DNA of 64,000 nt from an uncultured Rubripirellula sp. (GTDB lineage: Bacteria > Planctomycetota > Planctomycetia > Pirellulales > Pirellulaceae). The notes beneath the pieces are model-generated. The model had not been told where the DNA came from, did not search any database, and saw nothing but the letters and a program-made list of their open reading frames with translations. Shown here piece after piece: positions 26,900 through 35,520 of the stretch. The position numbers were made by a program, and so were the translations under genes. The stretch covers positions 1 through 64,000 of the forward strand of contig CALJHC010000017.1 of NCBI GenBank assembly GCA_938075415.1, written 5' to 3'. The number at the start of each line of letters is the position of its first letter. Positions within the stretch are counted from its first letter, which is position 1.

Positions 26900-29800
26900 A
26901 TGAAACGTTTACTCACGAGCCTCCTTTTTCTTACCTGCTCTCTGCACCTTGCTCTTGGACAACTGGTCCGTCAGGCCGAGACACTCGAAATGCAACTGAA
27001 AAGCGCTTCGCCAGAGAAATTGGCTGCGATCGCGAGAGAAAGAGGCAACGCGAAACGGGGTGCGATCCTTTTCTACACCTCTTCGGCTGGTTGCGACTCA
27101 TGCCATCAGCCAAATAACTCAGTGCCTCTTGGACCAGACTTGGCCAAGATTGGAAAAGTCAGCGATGTCCATCTAATCGAATCGCTGACTCATCCGTCAA
27201 AATTTATTCGTGAGGGGTTTTCGAGCGAAACCATTTTGACCGACGACGGACTCACCATCACGGGAATGCTATCAGAAGAATCTCCCGAAGAAATTCGGTT
27301 ACGGCCACTCGTCGACTTAGAGAGAATCGTGACCATTCCCAAGAGTGACATTGTTGGCCGCAAACAGAATAGCAAGTCGATGATGCCCGAGGGCCTCCTG
27401 TCCACTTTGATGGAACAGCGCGACTTCATGGACCTAGTTAAATACCTCCTCGAGATCACGGAAGGCGGACCGAAGGTTGCCAAAGAACTCTATCCTGCTA
27501 AAGAATCGTTACTCTCTACTGATGACACTGCAAATCTTGACCATGCCGGCATCATCAAAAAGCTGCGCAGCCGGGATTTCGAAGCAGGAAAGGGTATCTT
27601 TCAAGGGTATTGCTTTGGGTGTCACGGACGCGATGGTGATCACCCCTCGATGCAGGCTGCGAGAGCATTCGGAATTGATCAATTAAAGTTCGGATCTGAT
27701 CCTTACTCAATGTTCAAGACACTTTCTTTCGGGAATGGCTTGATGTCTGCAACAAGACATTTGACGCCTCACGAACGTTATCAGGTGATTCATTACGTTC
27801 GTGAAGAGTTCATGAAATCAAAAAATCCTGATTACTTTGAAATCACGGACAAGTATCTCGAAGATCTTCCCACTGGCGAGCGGCAAGGGAATGAACGCCC
27901 GAAGCTGACCCGAAATTTCAAACCAGCTTTGGGGTCGCAATTACGAAGGGATTTTAGCAGCGTGTTAACGATTCCTCTTGATGACTACACAATCGCTTAC
28001 AACCTACACACCATGGACCCGGCTGCGATTTGGAAAGGTGGCTTCTTGGACCTGAGTCAAACGCAACACGCTAGAGACCGGGGTGAAGGAACCGCAAATC
28101 CGAAAGGGCTGCAGCTCAGCAATTTCCAGTCTTGGAAATGGGGCCATGATGAAAAAATTGACTACGACAAAAGTGACTTGCTTCCCCGAGGCCCAATGCC
28201 GACGGATTGGATGAATTACCATGGATATTATCGGCACGATGATCATGTCATCCTCCACTACGACATTGATCAACGCAACATCCTTGAAATGCCTCGTCCC
28301 TCGCCACATGGCCTGACCCAACATTTAACCATTCACGGCGGAAACGCACTCAAGCTTCGGATCGCTGGTGGTGTCGATGACTCACGAACGACGGCCGACC
28401 TCTGGATTAATGACAAACAACCGCAACGGGTGCAACTCAAAGACGACATCCTTCTCCATGCGTCTTCAACTGCCATACCAACCGATGGCAAGCAATCAAC
28501 CGTTCATTGCCTAATCCACGGGCAAACTCGGGGACTGACTTTTGAAATCGATGCCGATCAACAAATCATCCTCTCAATCCCTCAAGAGGAAAAAACTCGA
28601 AATCTAACGATCACTCGATTCATCGTTGACTCGGGAAATCATGACTCCGTCAACCTTGACGTCGCAAGCGAGGAAACTCTCAACCTGAACGAACTAATAA
28701 AAGGCGGAGACGCCCTGTGGCCCGAGACCCTCAAGACAACCGGTTTTCTTGGATTAGAGAAAAACGGATATGCGGTGGACACACTGACACTCCCCGACAG
28801 CAATCCATGGAACACTTGGTTTCGCACCTCCGCTCTCGATTTCTTCTCTGATGGCCGTATGGCAGTGGCAAATTATGGTGGTGACATCTGGATCGTTTCC
28901 GGAGTTGACCAAGATCTAAAGAGTCTCCAATGGAAGCGTTTTGCGAGCGGTCTCTATGAGCCGTTCGGCCTAAGAATCGTTGATGATCAGATCTACGTGA
29001 CCTGCAAAGACCGTTTAGTCAGACTACATGATTTCAATGCGGACAATGAAGCTGATTACTATGAGAGCTTCGCTGCAGACCCGGATGTTTCGGTCAACTT
29101 CCACGCGTTCAATTTTGATTTACAAACCGACGAGGAGGGGAATTTTTATTACGCGAAAAGTGGCCATGGAAGTGACTCAGCATTACCCGGCACGATCTAC
29201 AAAATCTCCCGAGATGGACAACAACGTCAGGTCTTCAGCACCGGATTCCGTACGCCTAACGGCCTTGGCATGATGCCCGGCAATCGTCTCGTGGGAAGCG
29301 ATAATCAAGGGCAATGGATGCCCGCGTCAAAGATTAATCTCTTGAAGAAAAATCACTTCTATGGATGGGTTCCAAACTATTCAATACCGGGAATGTGGGA
29401 ACCCGATGGTGGCGAAATAAAAATCAACGACATCATTCCTCCAACATCATTTGAACCACCGATTGTTTGGATGCCGCAGGAATTTGACAATTCATCTGGT
29501 GGACAACTTTGGGTCAGCGACAAACGTTTTGGGCCACTATCCAATCACCTGCTGCACACAAGTTTTGGAAAAGGCTGGATGTCATACCTGATGACACAAC
29601 AGGTTGAAGACACGCTCCAAGGCGCGATCGTACGGTTGCCACTCAATTTTCGAACCGGTGTGATGCGAGCGCGTGTCAACCCAACGGATGGCCAAGTCTA
29701 TGCAACTGGACTTCAAGGATGGAACGGTGGTGGAAGAGTGGGATTGCAAGACAACGGGATCCAGCGTCTTCGGTACACAGGTGATGAAACGCTCACGCTG

Positions 29801-30151
29801 ATTGACTGCAAGGTCTTTACCGGACGAATCCAACTGCGTTTTAACCTGCCATTAGATCCGGAGACTTCTTCTAACCCCATGTCCTATCTGATTCACCACT
29901 GGAATTACCGATGGCAAAAATCATATGGTTCAGCACAGTATCGCCCATCCGATGGCGAGCGAGGAACCGAGTCGCTTAGCGTGAAATCAGCTCTCATTTC
30001 AGAGAAAAACACCTGTGTGACTTTAAACATTCCCAAGCTCGTCCCGGTGGACCAACTGCATCTTAAAATGAAATTCACGCAGAAAGGCGGTTTATCTTTT
30101 GAAGAGGAGGTCTATTGGACCATCCATCAGATCCCCGATTCAGCAAGATAA
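26900..30151 (+). CDS. Large secreted haem-c/propeller protein (PVC type)
   Basis: The 1083-residue product has a signal peptide (MKRLLTSLLFLTCSLHLALG). A first haem-binding domain of the Pirellula/Verrucomicrobium type follows, with CDSCH at 65-69 and SLTHPSKFIREGF. A second cytochrome c domain has CFGCH near 238. Then comes a region of the DUF6797 type (YNLHTMDPAAIWKGGFLDLSQTQH), a beta-sandwich-like part, and a C-terminal NHL/glucose-dehydrogenase-like propeller (DFFSDGRMAVANYGGDIWIV, FRTPNGLGMMPGNRLVGSDNQG). It is probably a periplasmic or exported redox enzyme acting on sugars; the substrate is unknown. No partners lie in the same strand run. Confidence 0.85.
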   Translation: MKRLLTSLLFLTCSLHLALGQLVRQAETLEMQLKSASPEKLAAIARERGNAKRGAILFYTSSAGCDSCHQPNNSVPLGPDLAKIGKVSDVHLIESLTHPSKFIREGFSSETILTDDGLTITGMLSEESPEEIRLRPLVDLERIVTIPKSDIVGRKQNSKSMMPEGLLSTLMEQRDFMDLVKYLLEITEGGPKVAKELYPAKESLLSTDDTANLDHAGIIKKLRSRDFEAGKGIFQGYCFGCHGRDGDHPSMQAARAFGIDQLKFGSDPYSMFKTLSFGNGLMSATRHLTPHERYQVIHYVREEFMKSKNPDYFEITDKYLEDLPTGERQGNERPKLTRNFKPALGSQLRRDFSSVLTIPLDDYTIAYNLHTMDPAAIWKGGFLDLSQTQHARDRGEGTANPKGLQLSNFQSWKWGHDEKIDYDKSDLLPRGPMPTDWMNYHGYYRHDDHVILHYDIDQRNILEMPRPSPHGLTQHLTIHGGNALKLRIAGGVDDSRTTADLWINDKQPQRVQLKDDILLHASSTAIPTDGKQSTVHCLIHGQTRGLTFEIDADQQIILSIPQEEKTRNLTITRFIVDSGNHDSVNLDVASEETLNLNELIKGGDALWPETLKTTGFLGLEKNGYAVDTLTLPDSNPWNTWFRTSALDFFSDGRMAVANYGGDIWIVSGVDQDLKSLQWKRFASGLYEPFGLRIVDDQIYVTCKDRLVRLHDFNADNEADYYESFAADPDVSVNFHAFNFDLQTDEEGNFYYAKSGHGSDSALPGTIYKISRDGQQRQVFSTGFRTPNGLGMMPGNRLVGSDNQGQWMPASKINLLKKNHFYGWVPNYSIPGMWEPDGGEIKINDIIPPTSFEPPIVWMPQEFDNSSGGQLWVSDKRFGPLSNHLLHTSFGKGWMSYLMTQQVEDTLQGAIVRLPLNFRTGVMRARVNPTDGQVYATGLQGWNGGGRVGLQDNGIQRLRYTGDETLTLIDCKVFTGRIQLRFNLPLDPETSSNPMSYLIHHWNYRWQKSYGSAQYRPSDGERGTESLSVKSALISEKNTCVTLNIPKLVPVDQLHLKMKFTQKGGLSFEEEVYWTIHQIPDSAR

Positions 30152-30508
30152 AGCCAGCCGGGCGGATTCATCAATTACCTTCTGCCTGCCTAGTCGAAGC
30201 GGTCACACAGCAAGCGTACGATCATTGACCAAGCTAATGTTTATCAGACTTGAAACAGGTGAATCAATGACTTTGACATGTACCGGATCGCGTCCTGCCG
30301 AAACCAAAAGACCGATGGATTCGGCTTAGTTCAGATCGACTCCCTACCGGTTTCCACTTCGCAAATGCAAACCCTAGACCACCCAATATTTTGGAGATCA
30401 CAAACGGCGAGTAAAGTGAAACCACAATGATCCAATTCGCAAAAGACCGGGATGATCAACCTGCAACACAAATCGGGAATTCTGAGCGATCTTATGAGTT
30501 CGCCACAA
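30152..30508. other. Convergent intergenic gap
   Basis: No gene and no strong hairpin was found in 357 bp between convergent genes. Confidence 0.4.
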
Positions 30509-30892
30509 CTAGGGCGTTTTTGCCACTTCTTTGCGCAATAAATGGAAGGGATAGATGCCAGAGGAATGACCGTCGCTGAATCGGATTCGATAGGCATAAC
30601 CGCCCACCGGCTCCATCGCTTCGATACGAAGTGGCGCGGCTTCCGCCTTACTCAGGACAGGCAGCGCCAATAACGCCGAGCCACTTTCTTTTTCTTGGTC
30701 GTTCACTTTACCGCGTTCTTTTTCCCGACAAGTGGCGCAAGGACAAACACCGCGAAGCTCGGCGGTGGTCCAACGATCCTCACGATCATCGTCCCAACGA
30801 ATCACGATGCCATTGTCCCCAACACGGCGCAACTCGGTTGGTGACCCAATCGAGTTGCGAATCTCTTCGCCAGTACCATCTGGAAGTGACAT
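30509..30892 (-). CDS. DUF971 protein
   Basis: The 127-residue product is a DUF971 protein (the gamma-butyrobetaine hydroxylase N-terminal-like domain). The core is IRWDDDREDRWTTAELRGVCPCATCREKERG, with two Cys pairs that fit a zinc or iron-sulfur-related site, and the end reads YAYRIRFSDGHSSGIYPFHLLR. Family members often accompany iron-sulfur cluster or Mrp/ApbC genes, none of which are seen here. ATG 30892 has AGG about 9 nt upstream. The gene lies 37 bp downstream of the PaaK-like gene on the same strand, so the two may form an operon. Confidence 0.88.
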   Translation of the reverse strand: MSLPDGTGEEIRNSIGSPTELRRVGDNGIVIRWDDDREDRWTTAELRGVCPCATCREKERGKVNDQEKESGSALLALPVLSKAEAAPLRIEAMEPVGGYAYRIRFSDGHSSGIYPFHLLRKEVAKTP

Positions 30893-30929
30893 CAAAAAAA
30901 CCTGCTTGAGTGTAGATCCGTAAAACTAG

Positions 30930-32237
30930 TCAAGGTGAAATTCGTTGATCGACAAATCGCTTGGATTTAGCCTCAAAGGACGGCAACGTTCCTGATGGAA
31001 CCGAGTTCACGACGACTCTTAACGCCAAACGGTCCCTGAACAAATTTGACAAAACGATGGCCTCATCCTCCGACGCTTCAACTTGCAATTCTAATTGATC
31101 CATCTCATTGACTTTGGTCGCAATCATTCGAAATTCCTCGGTGGTCAGCACCTCTCTAACAATTGCTTCAATGCTGCTGGGGAAAACATTGACTCCCCGT
31201 ACAACAAGCATGTCATCAGAACGCCCCAACACGCCTCCGTCTAGCCACAGAAACGGAGAAGCTTGATCGTGAACACGCAACGGCCGAACAATATCTCCCG
31301 TTCTATAACGAATGACGGGGCCTCCAACACGTCCCAGACTGGTCAGCACTAATTCACCCTCCTGGCCATCATCAACGGGGATTCCCCTGGGGTGATCGAC
31401 ATTAATATTCAACACCTCGGCAATAAATTCAGTTTCAATGACGTGGATCCCCCCTCCATCCGAACTGCCAAAGCCCCAAGCACCCACCTCACTCGCCCCG
31501 CAATGGTCAATCACCTTTGCCCCCCAGCCCTCCTCCAGTCGACTTCTAATTGATGCGACAGATCCCCCGGGTTCGCCGGCAACAATGATTCGGCGAATCG
31601 CCGTCTGCTGCAAATCCAACGCAAGTTTCTTTGCCACCGCCAAAAGATGCAAAGCATAGGTTGGAGTGCAACAAAGCACGGTGCAGTGCTGATCGAAAAT
31701 CATACGAATTCTGTTTTCGGTCGATAACCCTCCGCCGGGAACCACCAACGCTCCCCGTTTGACGAGAGCATCATTTGCGGTCCAAAAACCTATGAATGGA
31801 CCAAATGAAAACGCCATCATGGCAACATCCGCATTCGTTACCTCTCCAGCATCGAGAACATAGTCCCAACAACGCAACCACCAATCCCAATCATCAGCAG
31901 TGTCCAACACCGCCATGGGAAAACCCTTGGTGCCGCTCGTCTGATGGAACCGCGTGTAACAATTGATCCCCAGATCAAACTGTTTCCCAGGCGAACAATT
32001 TCCTGTAGAAAGCAACTCGGATTTCTCAAGGATTGGCAGCTCCAAGAGATCGCTTAACCGATTCACCACTGGGGTCTTGTCGTCAAATCTTTGCCTGTAA
32101 AACGGTCGCTTGGAGACTTCTTTCAGCAGCGAATTCAAGCGAAGCAGTTGATGCCCCTCCAGAGATCCCCGCGACCAAACCGCATCCGACTTGTGAGAAG
32201 TTTCCAAATTTCTGTCTCTCGGTTGATTTAAAACCAT
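30930..32237 (-). CDS. PaaK-like acyl-CoA ligase/AMP-forming enzyme
   Basis: The 435-residue protein belongs to the phenylacetate-CoA ligase-like branch of the adenylating superfamily. The nucleotide loop is FHQTSGTKGFPMAV; further marks are AGEPGGSVASIR, DHCGASEVGAWG (the acceptor of the adenylate) and YRTGDIVRP, then GRSDDMLVVRGVNVFPSSIE in the C-terminal lid. The likely reaction is activation of an aromatic or other carboxylic acid to an acyl-AMP and acyl-CoA. No phenylacetate degradation genes are near, so the substrate is open. Confidence 0.85.
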   Translation of the reverse strand: MVLNQPRDRNLETSHKSDAVWSRGSLEGHQLLRLNSLLKEVSKRPFYRQRFDDKTPVVNRLSDLLELPILEKSELLSTGNCSPGKQFDLGINCYTRFHQTSGTKGFPMAVLDTADDWDWWLRCWDYVLDAGEVTNADVAMMAFSFGPFIGFWTANDALVKRGALVVPGGGLSTENRIRMIFDQHCTVLCCTPTYALHLLAVAKKLALDLQQTAIRRIIVAGEPGGSVASIRSRLEEGWGAKVIDHCGASEVGAWGFGSSDGGGIHVIETEFIAEVLNINVDHPRGIPVDDGQEGELVLTSLGRVGGPVIRYRTGDIVRPLRVHDQASPFLWLDGGVLGRSDDMLVVRGVNVFPSSIEAIVREVLTTEEFRMIATKVNEMDQLELQVEASEDEAIVLSNLFRDRLALRVVVNSVPSGTLPSFEAKSKRFVDQRISP

Positions 32238-32403
32238 AAAGAATTCAAGAACGTGAATTACCGCTTACCAGTCTAACAAAACACTCGTGAATGATCCCTG
32301 CTGCTTGAAAAACATCGAGTTCAACTTACAAACCGCTACCTAGGCTTTCACCGGATCAGTCGGTATTTTGGTGCAAACACCAATACGTTTCACCGGTTTT
32401 CCT

Positions 32404-32922
32404 ATGTGCAATTCGAAGCAACCTGACTACGACGAGTTTCCTGAGCAAGGACGGCTCGCCGGAATTGATTACGGCACCGTCCGCATTGGAATCTCGATTT
32501 GCGATCCGGATCGAATTCTAGCCAGCCCGCTGGAGGTCCACCCTGCTGCAAATTGGCGAGAGGATGGCGACTACTTCCGTGAATTGGTTCGTCTGGAAAA
32601 AATAGCCGGCTTCATTGTTGGACTCCCGATTCACTGTGACGGGGGAGAGAGTCAAAAGAGCATCGAGTGCCGAGGCTTCGCAAAATGGCTTGCCGATGAA
32701 ACCCAGATCCCTGTCCGCCTATTTGATGAGCGTTTTACGACGGCGGATGCGAAGCAGCGAATGCTCGCCGGTGGCTACACGAGAGGAAAAGAGAAAAAAC
32801 GAATTGACGCAGTCGCTGCCCTAGTACTGCTCGAATCTTTCATGGAAGCTTGTCGATACCGTCAAACGATAGTTGGGGAATCAATACGTAATGTGCCAGA
32901 AGGCGGTGAGAGCTTGGACTGA
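32404..32922 (+). CDS. ruvX: RuvX/YqgF Holliday-junction resolvase-like protein
   Basis: The 172-residue product has the YqgF RNase H-like fold: LAGIDYGTVRIGISICD, FIVGLPIHCDGGES, the acidic/basic site VRLFDERFTT, and KEKKRIDAVAALVLLESFM with the last catalytic Asp. Family members process 16S rRNA 5' ends and have been called resolvases. The N-terminus is about 20 residues longer than usual; ATG 32404 is preferred to the upstream TTG 32368. It is transcribed divergently from the PaaK-like gene. Confidence 0.9.
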   Translation: MCNSKQPDYDEFPEQGRLAGIDYGTVRIGISICDPDRILASPLEVHPAANWREDGDYFRELVRLEKIAGFIVGLPIHCDGGESQKSIECRGFAKWLADETQIPVRLFDERFTTADAKQRMLAGGYTRGKEKKRIDAVAALVLLESFMEACRYRQTIVGESIRNVPEGGESLD

Positions 32923-32979
32923 TAACTTCGCCGAGGTCGTCAAACCCTTTCCGCAATAAGAAGTCCCCCCAGCCTTCAT

Positions 32980-33004
32980 CGTCGACGAGATTGGCTCGTC
33001 GACG
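32980..33004 (+). terminator. 10-bp hairpin after ruvX
   Basis: CGTCGACGAG (32980-32989) and CTCGTCGACG (32995-33004) pair perfectly across a 5-nt loop, 58 bp after the ruvX stop. No U-tract follows. Confidence 0.5.
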
Positions 33005-33105
33005 TGGACCTAGGAGGTATCGCTACCTTTACTCAGCAAATACATCACAGAGCTTTGCTGAGAATGACGCAGAAAGTGAGTCGGCAAGTTCAGGCTCCCT
33101 TTCCA

Positions 33106-33309
33106 CTAGGCTGCGGGACCGGTCAACGTGTCGAGTAAATCATGCATACGTCGTTCTGCCTCGAGACGGCGTTTTGCCCGCTCCTGATTCGACCACTGCG
33201 ACTGAATCAAATGAACTCGTCGAGCAATCTCTAAATCAGACATCGCTGTCTCTTTTTGCGACGAAAGAGTGTCCGGTAGTGAAGAAATTTGCTTGATTGC
33301 GTTGAACAT
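33106..33309 (-). CDS. Small basic helical protein
   Basis: The 67-residue product begins MFNAIKQISSLPDTLSSQ and continues with a charged helix (SDLEIARRVHLIQSQWSNQERAKRRLEAERRMHDLLDTL). The family is not recognised. GAGAGGAA lies 8-9 nt before ATG 33309, which decides this start; the frame is open to 33531 but without sense. The helix is rich in Arg and could bind nucleic acid or membrane surfaces. Confidence 0.5.
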   Translation of the reverse strand: MFNAIKQISSLPDTLSSQKETAMSDLEIARRVHLIQSQWSNQERAKRRLEAERRMHDLLDTLTGPAA

Positions 33310-33626
33310 GGCCCTTATTCCTCTCATAAAACAGGGAAAGTGATCGTTTACCGTAAAAGCAAGCCAAAAGCGACTCGCACGATCCCTTACAGTGCAACCC
33401 CCGTGCCAATCGACACAACTGTCAAAAAAGAAAAGGCTTGAACCGCTATTGCCAAATTTTCGACACGAGGAGTTCAGCAACCAAACAGACAACGAACGCT
33501 CATTGAAAATCGGCTCGGGTCGCCCAAACAAACGATTTCAAGGGCTCTCTTCAGCCCGAGATGCCGGTCATTGAGACCTCACAAGCAGTTTCGCGGAATT
33601 CGAAATGAAATCCTGCAGCACAACGC
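33310..33626. other. Gap between two small genes
   Basis: No gene or repeat recognised in about 320 bp. Confidence 0.35.
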
Positions 33627-33983
33627 TCACCCGGATCCGGAATCAAGCGAATCTGCAAAAGATTGAAAATCTTGCAATCGGCGATCTGGTAACTGCAAAA
33701 CCTGCAAATCGGATAGCGAGCCACCTGCGATCGCCTCACACAATTCACACCAGGTGGAACGCCTGCAATTCCCATGTAATTCGCAGTATCGAATCACTCC
33801 AGACGCGTCGTAAAGAATTCCATAAACCTCATCAACCTTCGGCTCGCGCATCCAAGCAAAGGAACCGTCCAATTCGAAAAAGAGCCCTGGGAGGTTTTCC
33901 AGCCTTTGCTGGGCGGACTCAAAACTCGAATCGATTGGCCCCTGCTCAGGTCCATAGAGATAAACGCGGAACGCCGCTGACAA
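33627..33983 (-). CDS. Small hypothetical protein
   Basis: The 118-residue product is not recognised. It reads as a compact alpha/beta protein: FRVYLYGPEQGPIDSSFESAQQRLENLPGLFFELDGSFAW, then VDEVYGILYDASGVIRYCELHG with three nearby Cys (CELHGNC, CELCEA), and a polar C-terminus. The start is TTG 33983: GGAG lies 7 nt upstream, which is a better signal than any ATG offers. The Cys set might bind a metal. It lies downstream of the DUF1501 gene on the same strand with a 97-bp gap holding a hairpin. Confidence 0.6.
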   Translation of the reverse strand: MSAAFRVYLYGPEQGPIDSSFESAQQRLENLPGLFFELDGSFAWMREPKVDEVYGILYDASGVIRYCELHGNCRRSTWCELCEAIAGGSLSDLQVLQLPDRRLQDFQSFADSLDSGSG

Positions 33984-34046
33984 AGGTAAACTCCTTATTC
34001 AGAAAGGATCTAGACCATCCACCCGATCTCCAAAGCTGAACGGGCG

Positions 34047-34078
34047 GCAAACCGCCACAAACGCAAGTAGCGGTTTGC
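34047..34078 (-). terminator. Hairpin after the DUF1501 gene
   Basis: GCAAACCGC (34047-34055) and GCGGTTTGC (34070-34078) pair perfectly across a 14-nt loop, 2 nt beyond the DUF1501 stop. It has no U-tract, but its position suits a transcript end. Confidence 0.5.
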
Positions 34079-34080
34079 GA

Positions 34081-35520
34081 TCAAGATGTACCCATGAGCT
34101 CTTTGATGGGACGCCCATGGTCAACAATGGGAGTGGGTCGACCGTTCAAGTCATCGATAAAGACCTTTGTGGCATCGATACCAAGGTGGTGGTAGATCGT
34201 CGCCAGAAAATCACCAGCGTTACAATGTCGCTGAATGACATCTTCGCCACGTCGATCGGTTGCCCCGATACATTGCCCTGGTGTGATGCCGCCACCTGCC
34301 CACAAATTACTGAAGGCGCGCGGCCAATGATCGCGACCCGGCTGTTTGGTTCCCGCAGCGGCACTCGCATTACCCGCGCCGGTGCTTGGTTGATAATTTA
34401 CCTTGGGTGTTCGGCCAAACTCACCGGTGACAACCACCAAGACTCGTTTATCAAGTCCTCGTTCATAGAGGTCTTCAATCAGTGCCGTTACGGCCTGATC
34501 ATAAGCGTCAGCTCGAAAACGCATCGCATCAAACACATGGTGATTGACAGCATGGTCGTCCCAATTATTCACCCGACCGCAGAGCGGTCCTCGCAAACTC
34601 GTCGTCAGCACCTCAACGCCGGCTTCCACCAATCGACGGGCCATCAGCAGTTGCTGCCCCCAACTGTTGCGTCCGTAGCGGTCGCGCGTCCGATCATCCT
34701 CCTTGGTCAAATCAAAAGCTTGCTTGGTCTTGGGATTAGTCAATAAGGTCAACGCCTGAGTCTCAAACTGATCCAACGCATCCATTTCACCATAAACATC
34801 AAAGGCACGTTGCAAGTTGTCCAGGTTCTTTCTTAACTCAACGCGTCGGTTGATCCGATTCATCTCACGCTGATCGGAAAGACCAATATTGGGAACATTA
34901 AAATTGGGAAGGCTTGGATCACCAACAACCGAAAACGGGGCGTAAGCATCTCCCAGATATGCAGGTCCGTTGTAAGTCGTTGGCGGGTTCACACCAACGT
35001 ATCGCGGCAACGGATGTGATCGATGTCCGGCTTGCGACCTCAAATAGTTCGCAACTGACATCCAGTCCGGCAGTTTGGGTTTTGGCTTGTCTCTGGTATC
35101 AGGATCACCCGAAAGCATTTGCATCGAACCTGCTGGATGCCCTGCAGCAGTCTGATGCATGGAACGTAATACCGTGAATTTATCGGCGATGGCAGCCTGA
35201 CGAGGTAGCAATTCAGAGAAATGCACGCCACTCATCTTGGTTGGAATTGTACGGAACGGTCCGCGATACTCACTTTCAGCCGTCGGCTTTGGATCATAGG
35301 TATCGATGTGCGAACAGCCGCCTGGTTTCCAGACCATGATGACCGCAGTGGGCTCCTTACCGCCCGTTCCCTCATTAGAATTCTCGGCTCTCAATCGAAG
35401 CATGCCGGGCAAACTAAGACTCGCAAAACCGGCCAACCCCAATCGCAAAAACCCTCTACGCTGCTCATTCGCGGGGCCGGGACACACTTTCAATGATGAT
35501 GCGTGAAATGGATCACTCAT
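34081..35520 (-). CDS. DUF1501 protein with Tat signal
   Basis: The 479-residue product begins with a twin-arginine signal (NEQRRGFLRLGLAGFASLSLPGML). It then has the DUF1501 features KPTAESEYRGPFRTI, LPRQAAIADKFTVLRSMHQTAAGHPAG, TSLRGPLCGRVNNWDDHAVNHHVF, VVVTGEFGRTPKVN and GRDHWPRAFSNLWAGGGI. The fold is alkaline-phosphatase/sulfatase-like with conserved His and Asp, but the formylglycine Cys is absent; its substrate is not known. Its ATG overlaps the stop of the PPC-domain gene by 4 bp (ATGA), so the two are translationally coupled. Confidence 0.92.
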   Translation of the reverse strand: MSDPFHASSLKVCPGPANEQRRGFLRLGLAGFASLSLPGMLRLRAENSNEGTGGKEPTAVIMVWKPGGCSHIDTYDPKPTAESEYRGPFRTIPTKMSGVHFSELLPRQAAIADKFTVLRSMHQTAAGHPAGSMQMLSGDPDTRDKPKPKLPDWMSVANYLRSQAGHRSHPLPRYVGVNPPTTYNGPAYLGDAYAPFSVVGDPSLPNFNVPNIGLSDQREMNRINRRVELRKNLDNLQRAFDVYGEMDALDQFETQALTLLTNPKTKQAFDLTKEDDRTRDRYGRNSWGQQLLMARRLVEAGVEVLTTSLRGPLCGRVNNWDDHAVNHHVFDAMRFRADAYDQAVTALIEDLYERGLDKRVLVVVTGEFGRTPKVNYQPSTGAGNASAAAGTKQPGRDHWPRAFSNLWAGGGITPGQCIGATDRRGEDVIQRHCNAGDFLATIYHHLGIDATKVFIDDLNGRPTPIVDHGRPIKELMGTS

